From the NCBI GenBank assembly GCA_963591565.1, contig CAVAUD010000130.1:1-5114 (forward strand): 5,114 nucleotides of DNA. The letters run 5' to 3'. Below, piece after piece: positions 1 through 5,114 of this stretch. The position numbers and the translations under genes were made by a program. Below the pieces are notes generated by a model, which had not been told where the DNA came from, ran no database searches, and worked only from the letters and a program-made list of their open reading frames with translations. Source of the DNA: Paratractidigestivibacter sp963591565. GTDB taxonomy: Bacteria; Actinomycetota; Coriobacteriia; Coriobacteriales; Atopobiaceae. The first letter of the stretch is position 1. Each line of letters opens with the position of its first letter.

Positions 1-694
1 GCTCGTCGGCCGAGAGGCCAAAGCCCAGGAAGGTGATCGAGGCCTCGTGCAGGATGGCGTGCGGGAAGGCGAGAACCGCGCCCACGATGAGCTGCGGCAA
101 TACGGCCGGGAGGATATGACGGGCAGCCACCGCGGCCCGACTCGCCCCCGCCGCGCGGGCCAGCTTGATGTACGGAGCGTCCTTGACCTGCAGAATCTCT
201 GCCCGCAGGACGCGCGCGAGGCTGCCCCAGTGGGTCGTCGCGACGGCGATCGTCACGCCCCAAAAGCCGCGGCCAAGGGCGTAGCTCACCAGGATGAGAA
301 GCACGATGTGCGGAATCCCCATCATGAGGTCCGTGAGCCACGAGACCACGGCGTCGGCCGCGCGGCCACCCAACGCAGCCACGAGGGCCAGCGCCAACGC
401 GATCACGCTCGAGCAGGCGGCGGCGAGAAGACCCACAAATACCGAGGTAGACAACCCAGCAAGCGTCCTGGCCAGCATGTCGCGGCCCATCCAATCGGTG
501 CCAAAGAGGTGGGCGGCGCAGGGCGCCAGATTCTTCTCGGCAAAATTCGTCGCCAAGGCGACGGGCCAGGACAAGCGGCCCGCGATCACGACCGCGACGA
601 GAAACGCAGCGCAGGTGAGAAGGCCTATCAGCATCCGGCGACGGTTACCGCCGCGGGTCTGCTCGGCCGCGTGCAGGACGGGAGCGCTATCCAC
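1..694 (-). CDS. DppC/NikC-family ABC transporter permease, partial (C-terminus beyond left edge)
   Basis: This is the second inner-membrane permease of a peptide/nickel-type ABC importer. I translated it by hand from the reverse strand: 231 codons are open from GTG at 694 to the window edge. Family signs are FGTDWMGRDMLARTLAG (about residues 64-80), matching the conserved GTDxxGRD stretch after the first membrane helix. The cytoplasmic ATPase-contacting EAA-type loop lies near residues 178-198 (KLARAAGAS...RHILP), and EASITFLGFGL (217-227) is typical of the DppC C-terminal half. Hydrophobic segments lie at about 21-40, 82-109, 125-153 and 197-215. Family members are usually about 270-300 residues, so roughly 50 residues are missing to the left. 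The GTG start overlaps the upstream permease stop by 8 nt and is preceded by GAGGGGG (701-707) at 6-nt spacing. Family assignment is secure. Nickel as substrate is inferred from the adjacent lar genes; a peptide or chelate substrate remains possible. Confidence 0.93.
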   Translation of the reverse strand, partial: MDSAPVLHAAEQTRGGNRRRMLIGLLTCAAFLVAVVIAGRLSWPVALATNFAEKNLAPCAAHLFGTDWMGRDMLARTLAGLSTSVFVGLLAAACSSVIALALALVAALGGRAADAVVSWLTDLMMGIPHIVLLILVSYALGRGFWGVTIAVATTHWGSLARVLRAEILQVKDAPYIKLARAAGASRAAVAARHILPAVLPQLIVGAVLAFPHAILHEASITFLGFGLSADE

Positions 695-1727
695 GGCGCA
701 CCCCCTCGCGCAGGCGCGGGTCGACAACGGCGTACAGCACGTTTGCCAGCGCGTTTCCCACAAAGACGAAGGCCGCCGAGGCCAGCGCGATGGCCACCAA
801 GAGCGGCGCGTCCCCGCCCAGGCCCGCGGTCACGGCCGCTTGGCCCAAGCCGGGATACGAGAAGACCTGCTCGACCAGGACGGAGCCGCCAAAGACCTCG
901 GACAGCGACGCGAACTCGATGGTGATCGCCGGCAACACCAGGTTGCGCAGGCCGTGGCGACGCAGGATCTGCGCGCGCGTCTGCCCGCGCGAGGCGGCAA
1001 AGCGCACGTAATCGCTGCTCAAGACCTCGATGGTCTTCTCGCGCGTGTGAAGGGCGATGCTCGGCGTGTTGGCCACGGCCAAAACCAGCGCGGGCAAGAC
1101 CAGGTGCTGGAGCTTCTGCGCCCAGCTGACCTGCGCCGCGTCGACGCCCAGCGGCACGCTAAAGCCAAACGGTGCCCAGCGCAGCCACACCGCGAAGACC
1201 ATGAGGGCCACGAGCCCCAGCCAAAACGTCGGCGTGGAGGAAAGCAGGTAGCAGGCGCCGCTGACCACGCGGTCGGCCAGGCTGCCGCGCCGCGAGCCGG
1301 CCAGCACACCCAGCGCCAGGCCCAGAACGCCCGCCAGCACCCAAGCCGCCAGCATAAGCGCCGCCGAGTTGGCAAAGCGCTCGCCCACGACCTCGGCGAC
1401 GGGGCGGCCAAAGCGCAGGCTCTGGCCAAAGTCGCCGGTCACGGCCGCCACGGCCCAGCGCAGGTAGCGGGTGGTGATCGGCGTGTCGGCGCCCCAGTAC
1501 TCGGCCAGCTGGTCGCGCTGCGCGTCGCTCATCTGCGCATAGGCGGCCTGGCCGAGGTTCTGGCGCACGGGGTCGACAGGAGACAGGCCCACGAGGGCGA
1601 AGGTCACCATCGAGGTGGCCACAAGGAGAAGGGCCAGGCGCACCAGCTCGCCGGCCACCTTGCCGCCGACGCCCGCGAAGCCCGCGACGCCCTTCTCGCC
1701 AGCTCTATACCGCCGCTTCTCCCCCAC
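687..1727 (-). CDS. DppB/NikB-family ABC transporter permease
   Basis: This 346-residue inner-membrane permease pairs with the DppC-like protein to form the translocation channel. The first membrane helix lies at about 28-48, followed by SPVDPVRQNLG (49-59) and an extracytoplasmic loop ending in GDFGQSLRFGRPV (98-110), the usual GDfGxS motif. Further hydrophobic segments are near 122-144, 160-183, 206-224, 264-286 and 307-332. The EAA-type loop is about 240-266 (YVRFAASRGQTRAQILRRHGL). The signatures SYPGLG (290-295) and YAVVDPRLR (332-340) are diagnostic of the DppB/NikB family, and the length is normal. The start codon is GTG at 1725-1727, only 3 nt after the stop of the binding-protein gene, and its Shine-Dalgarno sequence is weak (TGGAG about 13 nt upstream). 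Translation is therefore probably coupled. A GTG near codon 24 is a possible alternative start and would still keep the first helix. Nickel specificity is contextual. Confidence 0.94.
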   Translation of the reverse strand: MGEKRRYRAGEKGVAGFAGVGGKVAGELVRLALLLVATSMVTFALVGLSPVDPVRQNLGQAAYAQMSDAQRDQLAEYWGADTPITTRYLRWAVAAVTGDFGQSLRFGRPVAEVVGERFANSAALMLAAWVLAGVLGLALGVLAGSRRGSLADRVVSGACYLLSSTPTFWLGLVALMVFAVWLRWAPFGFSVPLGVDAAQVSWAQKLQHLVLPALVLAVANTPSIALHTREKTIEVLSSDYVRFAASRGQTRAQILRRHGLRNLVLPAITIEFASLSEVFGGSVLVEQVFSYPGLGQAAVTAGLGGDAPLLVAIALASAAFVFVGNALANVLYAVVDPRLREGVRRG

Positions 1728-1730
1728 CGG

Positions 1731-3362
1731 CTACGCCCAGCTCCAGGTGTCGACGTCGTTTAGGATCGACCAGCCGTGCCCGTGGGGCTGCAGCTTCTGC
1801 GCGGCGACGTTCAAGCCCTCGCGCTTCCAGTAGAGGTGGCTCACGTTGGCGAACCACACCCAGCTCGCGTCGCCCTGGGGCGCAGGGCCGCGCTCGCCGT
1901 CCCACTCGGCCTTTTGCCACAGGTCAAAGGACTCCTCGACCGTGGGCGCGGCCAGGGCCTCGTCCAGGTAGGCGTCGGTCACGGCGTCCTCGCGGCAGGC
2001 GAAGTTGAGGTTGCCGTCGCTTTTGTAGAGCTCGTAGACGTCGGTCGGCGAGTTGGAGCCCCAGCCCCACATCACGGGGTCCGTGAACTCGTGCGGGTAG
2101 ATGTCGTCCCAGGAGGCGCCGCGCGGGGTGACCTTGATGTGCACGGCCGCCAGCTGGTTGGCGATCGCGTTGGCCATGGCCTGGCGCACCGAGTCGCTCG
2201 CCGGGTAATAGAGGTCGAACGCGCAGTCCAGGCCCTCGCGGCAGTAGAAGCCGTCCGTCTCGAAGGACCAGCCGGCGGCGTCGAGAAGCTCGCAGGCACG
2301 CTCGCGATTGGTTTCAACTTTCATGTCCGGACTCGCCCACGGCAGGCCGTCGCCGATGCTATAGGCCACGCTACCATGGCCATCAAGCACGTCGTCGATC
2401 AGCGCCTGGCGGTCGATGGCCAGGTTAATGGCCTGGCGAACCTCCAGGTTGCAGGTCACGTCGTTGCCCGCGGGGTAGGTGTTGGCACCGTCGGTGCGCG
2501 TGGAGCCCGACGGGATAACGGGCAGCTGGATGCCGCGCGAGTCGACCGTCTCGTAGGACTCCAAGGTGTAGCCGGCCACGGTCTGGCCCGCCATCGTGGC
2601 CGAGGTATAGGCGATGTCGACCTGGCCCGCGCGCACGGCGGCAAGGGCCGCGTCCTCCTCCATGAAGGCCACAACCACGCGTTCTACCTGCGGCGCATTG
2701 CCATAGTAGCTAGAGTTGGCCTCGAGAATGACCTGCTGGCCGCGGTCCCACTGAGCGAGCTTGTAGCGGCCCGAGCCAACCGGGTTCTTGCCGTAGTCGT
2801 CGCCATAGGCGTGCTCGGGCACGATGCCCAGGACAGCCAGGGTGTAGAGCAGGGCGTTGAACGGCTTGACCAGGCGAAAGACGACCGTGTAGTCGTCGGG
2901 GCACTCGACGGTGTCGATGGCCGAGAGGTCCGCCTGCGCGTTCTTCGAGGCCTTGATGGTTGCCACCGTGAAGGCCACGTCGTGGGCCGTGACGGGTTTT
3001 CCATCCGAGAAGTTCGCGTCTTGGCGCAGGGTAAACGTCCAGCTCAGACGGTCGTCGCTGCAGACGTAGGACGTCGCCAGGTCGCAGACGAAGTCCATGT
3101 CGGTGTCCGTGCGGATGAGGGTCGACTGAATCAGGGGCTCGTGGACGTGCTCTCCGCAGCCCCAGGCCACGCAGGGGTCGAAGCCGGCGTCGGGCTCGCT
3201 CGAGGGGCTCATCGCGATGGTGACCTGGTTGGTCGAAGCGGCGCCGGTGGCGGCGGATGTGCCCGTCTCGCCGCTGGAGGCGCAGGCGGAAAGCCCGGCC
3301 GCGACTCCCGCGAGCAAGCCGCCGGATACAAACGAACGCCTGGTCAGGGACGTGGTTGTCAT
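1731..3362 (-). CDS. Tat-exported lipoprotein, NikA/DppA-like ABC substrate-binding protein (probable nickel or Ni-chelate)
   Basis: This family-5 extracellular solute-binding protein (543 aa) delivers substrate to the two downstream permeases from the outer face of the membrane. The N-terminus has twin arginines (LTRRSFV, R8-R9), a hydrophobic stretch and a lipobox LSAC ending at Cys27, so it should be a Tat-routed lipoprotein. A low-complexity G/S/T/A linker runs to about residue 44. The SBP_bac_5 core follows, with family-like stretches LSWTFTLRQDANFSDGKPVTA (near 106-126), NPVGSGRYKL (193-202), VRQAINLAIDRQALID (308-323) and ACELLDAAGW (356-365). Histidine motifs that could bind metal are HVH (72-74) and PHGHGW (526-531) near the C-terminus. 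Ten cysteines besides Cys27 are unusual for this family. The ATG at 3360-3362 is chosen because GGAGAGGAA (3367-3375) precedes it and the Tat signal starts there; the longer frame to 3554 would read through the promoter. Nickel as ligand is inferred from histidines and the lar neighbours; peptides are an alternative. Confidence 0.93.
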   Translation of the reverse strand: MTTTSLTRRSFVSGGLLAGVAAGLSACASSGETGTSAATGAASTNQVTIAMSPSSEPDAGFDPCVAWGCGEHVHEPLIQSTLIRTDTDMDFVCDLATSYVCSDDRLSWTFTLRQDANFSDGKPVTAHDVAFTVATIKASKNAQADLSAIDTVECPDDYTVVFRLVKPFNALLYTLAVLGIVPEHAYGDDYGKNPVGSGRYKLAQWDRGQQVILEANSSYYGNAPQVERVVVAFMEEDAALAAVRAGQVDIAYTSATMAGQTVAGYTLESYETVDSRGIQLPVIPSGSTRTDGANTYPAGNDVTCNLEVRQAINLAIDRQALIDDVLDGHGSVAYSIGDGLPWASPDMKVETNRERACELLDAAGWSFETDGFYCREGLDCAFDLYYPASDSVRQAMANAIANQLAAVHIKVTPRGASWDDIYPHEFTDPVMWGWGSNSPTDVYELYKSDGNLNFACREDAVTDAYLDEALAAPTVEESFDLWQKAEWDGERGPAPQGDASWVWFANVSHLYWKREGLNVAAQKLQPHGHGWSILNDVDTWSWA

Positions 3363-3366
3363 CGAG

Positions 3367-3375
3367 TTCCTCTCC
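3367..3375 (-). promoter_or_regulatory. Ribosome binding site of the binding-protein gene
   Basis: On the minus strand this reads GGAGAGGAA, a strong purine-rich Shine-Dalgarno match 4-5 nt before ATG at 3362. It fixes the start at the Tat signal peptide rather than at in-frame ATGs further upstream. Confidence 0.75.
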
Positions 3376-3380
3376 GCTTT

Positions 3381-3419
3381 GGCGCCCGTCGCGCCGGTCT
3401 TCTCGCCGCCTGCGCAGGC
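3381..3419 (-). promoter_or_regulatory. Leader of the importer operon with palindrome and small hairpin
   Basis: The predicted leader (about 3363-3440) contains a perfect 12-bp palindrome GCCTGCGCAGGC (3408-3419) and a short inverted repeat GGCGC-N5-GCGCC (3381-3395). Either could be a protein site or a weak RNA structure. I see no recognisable riboswitch consensus. The stems are short, and in GC-rich DNA chance occurrence is plausible. Confidence 0.3.
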
Positions 3420-3446
3420 ACGCGAGCCGCATCTTAGTCGCGCTCC

Positions 3447-3477
3447 ATTATAAGCGGAGGGCTTCTCGCCGCCGCAA
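3447..3477 (-). promoter_or_regulatory. Putative sigma-70-type promoter of the importer operon
   Basis: The minus strand shows a perfect -10 box TATAAT (3447-3452). A poor -35 candidate, TTGCGG (3472-3477), lies 19 bp upstream, and no better hexamer exists at 17 bp. Transcription would start near 3440, leaving a leader of about 78 nt. The weak -35 and long spacer suggest activation or regulation. The -10 call is good; the -35 is uncertain. Confidence 0.6.
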
Positions 3478-3481
3478 GAAA

Positions 3482-3508
3482 CCGAACGAATTAATGAGAA
3501 GTGTTCGG
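3482..3508. promoter_or_regulatory. Candidate operator, inverted repeat CCGAAC-N15-GTTCGG
   Basis: Perfect 6-bp arms at 3482-3487 and 3503-3508 have their centres 21 bp apart, about two helical turns. The repeat lies in the AT-richer strip between the two divergent promoters and overlaps the larE -35 region. The spacing resembles the 6-16-6 NikR operator of E. coli, but the arm sequence differs (GTATGA/TCATAC there). A 6-bp repeat of this spacing could occur by chance, so this is only a candidate. Confidence 0.3.
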
Positions 3509-3533
3509 AAACGAAACATCGCGATGCTAGAAT
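3504..3533 (+). promoter_or_regulatory. Putative extended -10 promoter of the lar operon
   Basis: TGCTAGAAT (3525-3533) contains the extended -10 TG dinucleotide and a five-of-six -10 box, TAGAAT (3528-3533). The -35 candidate TTCGGA (3504-3509) matches poorly, as is common for extended -10 promoters. The predicted start is near 3540, giving a leader of about 38 nt before larE. A perfect 10-bp palindrome CATCGCGATG (3517-3526) sits directly against the -10 box and could bind a regulator. Confidence 0.5.
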
Positions 3534-3563
3534 GGGTGGCACTTGAGCGGACACGTTGACCCT

Positions 3564-3570
3564 GAGGGGG
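3564..3570 (+). promoter_or_regulatory. Ribosome binding site of larE
   Basis: GAGGGGG lies 7 nt before ATG at 3578. An out-of-frame ATG at 3573-3575 is too close to this site and opens a short shadow frame, so the 3578 start is preferred. Confidence 0.75.
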
Positions 3571-3577
3571 ACATGAC

Positions 3578-4306
3578 ATGCAGTTTGACCTCGATAAATC
3601 CGTCCGTTACGGCCTGGCGTACTCCGGCGGCGTCGACTCGTGCTACCTGCTGGCCGAGATGCTGCGCGAGGGCTACGACGTCAAGGCCTACACGATCCTG
3701 GACGACCTGCAGATCACGCGCGACACCGACGACTCCGTGACCGTCGCGCAGATGCTGGGCGCCGAGCAGGAGATCATCCCCGTGAACCTGTGGGAGGGCC
3801 ACGACGAGCTGCGCGCCAATCCGTGGAACCGCTGCTACTACTGCAAGTCGATGGTCTTTGGGACCATTCTTGAGCACATGAAGGCCGACGGCCGCACCGT
3901 GCTGCTTGACGGCACCAACGCGAGCGACCGCGAGGACCGCCGACCCGGTTTCCGCGCGATTCACGAGCTGGGCGTGCGCTCGCCGCTGCGCGAGGCCGGC
4001 CTCACGAAGGACCGCGTGCGCGAGCTTTCTGCCGAGCTGGGCCTGCCGACGGCGAATAAGCCCAGCTACGCGTGCTATGGCGCCTACTTTGGCAAGGACG
4101 AGGCCATCACGCCCGATTCGCTGGCGGCGACGGTCGACCGCTTCATGAGCGAACACCCCGACGCAGCCGACCGTGTACGGACCGACGGCAACATCGAGCC
4201 CTCGCCCGCCGAGGCAGCGGCGCTTGAGCGCGAGAACGCGGCGGCCCGCGCGGCGCGGGAGCGCGAGGCGGCAGAGGCGGCGGCTGCGGGGCGCATCGAT
4301 GAGTGA
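3578..4306 (+). CDS. larE: LarE, ATP-dependent sulfur insertase of NPN cofactor synthesis (reduced C-terminus)
   Basis: LarE adenylates the two carboxylates of pyridinium-3,5-biscarboxylate mononucleotide and converts them to thiocarboxylates in the cytoplasm. The 242-aa product has the PP-loop ATP motif SGGVDS (16-21), then CYYC (C86, C89), DGTNASD (111-117), RRPGFRAIHELGVRSPL (121-137) and a TK...R..SAELGL...KPSYAC segment ending at C166. C166 sits where L. plantarum LarE has its sacrificial Cys176. That enzyme, as I recall it, lacks the CxxC pair, whereas the Fe-S type of LarE uses three cysteines. This protein fits the latter pattern, by inference. The family is usually about 270-280 aa. 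Here the region after about residue 200 lacks the usual RVR...ARIE domain and becomes an Ala/Glu/Arg-rich, probably helical tail (207-240). The stop overlaps the larB start by 8 nt (ATGAGTGA). Family assignment is firm because larB and larC follow. Confidence 0.93.
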   Translation: MQFDLDKSVRYGLAYSGGVDSCYLLAEMLREGYDVKAYTILDDLQITRDTDDSVTVAQMLGAEQEIIPVNLWEGHDELRANPWNRCYYCKSMVFGTILEHMKADGRTVLLDGTNASDREDRRPGFRAIHELGVRSPLREAGLTKDRVRELSAELGLPTANKPSYACYGAYFGKDEAITPDSLAATVDRFMSEHPDAADRVRTDGNIEPSPAEAAALERENAAARAAREREAAEAAAAGRIDE

Positions 4307-5027
4307 GGGGCGTGACGCGTGGCCCACGCTTTCCGGCGAGGTCGCTGACCTGGGGTTTGCCCAGGTAGACCTCTCACGCGGCGAGCGCCAGGGCGCGGGC
4401 GAGGTCATCTACGGAGAAGGAAAGACTGCCGAGCAGATCGCGGCGATCGTCGACGCGCTGGTCGCCGCGGGGCAGCCGCGGGTCTTGGCAACCCGAGTCG
4501 ATGCTGAGAAGGCCGCGGCGGTCGCGAGGCTTGTGACCTGCGGCATCGCGCTCGACCACCACGCCGACGCGCGGCTTTTGGTCGCGGGCGGTATGCCCGA
4601 GCCCGACGGCGACGGCCTGGTCGTCGTGGCAAGCGCCGGCACGAGCGACCTGCCCGTGGCGGAGGAGGCCGCGCTTACCGCGGAGTTTCTCGGCAACCGG
4701 GTCGCGCGCGTCTACGACGCCGGCGTCGCGGGCCTCCACCGTCTGCTGGCCCACGAGGAGACCTTCAATAAAGCGCAGGTCATCGTAGCCGTCGCCGGTA
4801 TGGAAGGCGCGCTGGCGAGCGTCATCGGCGGCCTGGTGAGCGCGCCGGTCATCGCCGTGCCCACCAGCGTGGGCTACGGGGCGAGCCTGGGCGGCGTCGC
4901 GGCCCTTCTCGCCATGCTCAACTCCTGCGCAAGCGGGGTCTCGGTCGTGAACATCGACAACGGTTTTGGGGCCGCCTACCAGGCAAGCCTCATCAACCAC
5001 CTCAAGGGGGCGCGTGCGGATGGCTAA
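4299..5027 (+). CDS. larB: LarB, nicotinate adenine dinucleotide carboxylase/hydrolase of NPN synthesis
   Basis: LarB carries out the first step of NPN synthesis. It carboxylates C5 of the pyridinium ring of nicotinic acid adenine dinucleotide and cleaves the phosphoanhydride, giving the biscarboxylate mononucleotide used by LarE. The 242-aa protein is near the usual length (about 246). It has an N-terminal family block DLGFAQVDLSRGERQG...EVIYGEGKT (17-43) and a PurE-like C-terminal domain. Conserved stretches are GTSDLPVAEEAALTAEFLGNR (114-134), VYDAGVAGLHRL (138-149), AGMEGALASVIGGL (166-179), PVIAVPTSVGYG (183-194) and MLNSCASG...NIDNGFGA (206-225). Glu169 and Cys210 are 41 residues apart, as are catalytic Glu180 and Cys221 of L. 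plantarum LarB as I recall them, so the active site looks intact. The N-terminus before the DLGFA block is somewhat short. ATG at 4299 overlaps the larE stop by 8 nt and has only a weak ribosome site, suggesting translational coupling. Confidence 0.97.
   Translation: MSEGRDAWPTLSGEVADLGFAQVDLSRGERQGAGEVIYGEGKTAEQIAAIVDALVAAGQPRVLATRVDAEKAAAVARLVTCGIALDHHADARLLVAGGMPEPDGDGLVVVASAGTSDLPVAEEAALTAEFLGNRVARVYDAGVAGLHRLLAHEETFNKAQVIVAVAGMEGALASVIGGLVSAPVIAVPTSVGYGASLGGVAALLAMLNSCASGVSVVNIDNGFGAAYQASLINHLKGARADG
5004..5010 (+). promoter_or_regulatory. Ribosome binding site of larC
   Basis: AAGGGGG lies inside the 3' end of larB, 9 nt before the larC ATG at 5020. It supports this start and independent loading of ribosomes at the overlap. 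Confidence 0.65.
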
Positions 5028-5114
5028 GGCGATCGCGTTCGACGGAGCGTCGGGGATCAGCGGAGACATGACGGTCGCCGCCCTCCTCGACCTTGGCGCA
5101 AGCGAGAAGACCCT
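5020..5114 (+). CDS. larC: LarC, nickel insertion protein of NPN synthesis, partial (5' end only)
   Basis: LarC is the CTP-dependent nickel insertase (cyclometallase) that places Ni into the bis-thiocarboxylate mononucleotide, the last step of NPN formation. Only 31 codons are visible before the right edge. They contain the family's N-terminal hallmark: FDGASGISGDM (residues 7-17) followed by TVAALLDLGAS. Most relatives read FDPFSGISGDM, so GA replaces PF here. ATG at 5020 overlaps the larB stop by 8 nt (ATGGCTAA) and has a good ribosome site at 5004-5010. Nothing can be said of the His-rich or C-terminal domains. In L. plantarum larC is split into larC1/larC2 joined by programmed frameshifting; whether that applies here cannot be seen. 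Confidence 0.92.
   Translation, partial: MAKAIAFDGASGISGDMTVAALLDLGASEKT

Noticed and set aside
1728..1730. Terminator or regulatory gap between the binding-protein and first permease genes
   Set aside because: Only 3 nt separate the genes and there is no stem-loop with a T-run. The genes are co-transcribed.
294..1763. Long plus-strand open frame of 489 codons opposite the permease genes
   Set aside because: It is antisense to two clear permease genes. Its product is Arg/His/Gln/Ala-rich low-complexity sequence with no fold-like pattern, typical of shadow frames in GC-rich DNA.
1776..3437. Plus-strand open frame of 553 codons opposite the binding-protein gene
   Set aside because: The product is a Val/Gly/Arg/Ala-rich mirror of the real gene with no motif, and it lacks a convincing ribosome site. 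The minus-strand gene has a signal peptide and family motifs throughout.
3363..3440. Possible nickel/cobalt riboswitch in the importer leader
   Set aside because: The leader is short (about 78 nt), has only 4-5-bp stems and does not show the multi-stem junction arrangement expected of NiCo-type RNAs.
3363..3554. 64-residue N-terminal extension of the binding protein from ATG at 3554
   Set aside because: It would place the twin-arginine signal in the middle of the protein and translate through the TATAAT box. The ribosome site at 3367-3375 marks the start at 3362.
4173..4298. Upstream extension of larB from ATG at 4173
   Set aside because: The extra 42 residues are Arg/Pro-rich shadow of larE. 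The family's N-terminal block begins shortly after ATG 4299, which gives the normal LarB length.
3527..4408. Minus-strand frame of 293 codons across larE
   Set aside because: It is antisense to larE, whose PP-loop and family motifs are clear. The antisense product has Arg-rich composition and no recognisable domain.

Overview
This window is GC-rich bacterial DNA with tightly packed genes and divergent operons. It joins a nickel/peptide-type ABC importer to genes for the nickel-pincer nucleotide (NPN) cofactor. High GC content, GTG starts, a Tat-type lipoprotein signal and long antisense shadow frames suggest an actinobacterium. A Coriobacteriia-like anaerobe (Olsenella/Collinsella type) is my guess from overall character, but nothing here proves the taxon.

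The left two thirds (1-3362) are read on the minus strand as one operon. The first gene is a Tat/lipobox solute-binding protein (1731-3362). It is followed by a DppB/NikB-type permease (687-1727) and a DppC/NikC-type permease (starts at 694 and runs off the left edge). The genes are 3 nt apart or overlap by 8 nt. The ATPase genes are not in view and would be expected beyond the left edge.

Positions 3363-3577 form a 215-bp divergent control region. It holds a minus-strand promoter with a perfect TATAAT, a plus-strand extended -10 promoter, several small palindromes and a 12-bp direct repeat. It is the only stretch in the window without a gene.

The right third (3578-5114) is read on the plus strand: larE (sulfur insertase), larB (nicotinate carboxylase/hydrolase) and the first 31 codons of larC (nickel insertase). 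Each junction overlaps by 8 nt. LarB carboxylates nicotinic acid adenine dinucleotide, LarE converts the two carboxylates to thiocarboxylates, and LarC inserts nickel. The resulting cofactor serves lactate racemase (LarA) and its relatives.

The simplest reading is that the left operon imports nickel, perhaps as a chelate, for cofactor assembly by the right operon, with both driven from the shared region. The substrate of the importer is inferred from this context. The most notable details are a LarE with a CxxC plus a third cysteine (Fe-S-type pattern) but a reduced C-terminus, a cysteine-rich binding protein with HxH motifs, candidate operators in the divergent region, and an over-represented 11-mer (GCGAGAAGACC, four copies).
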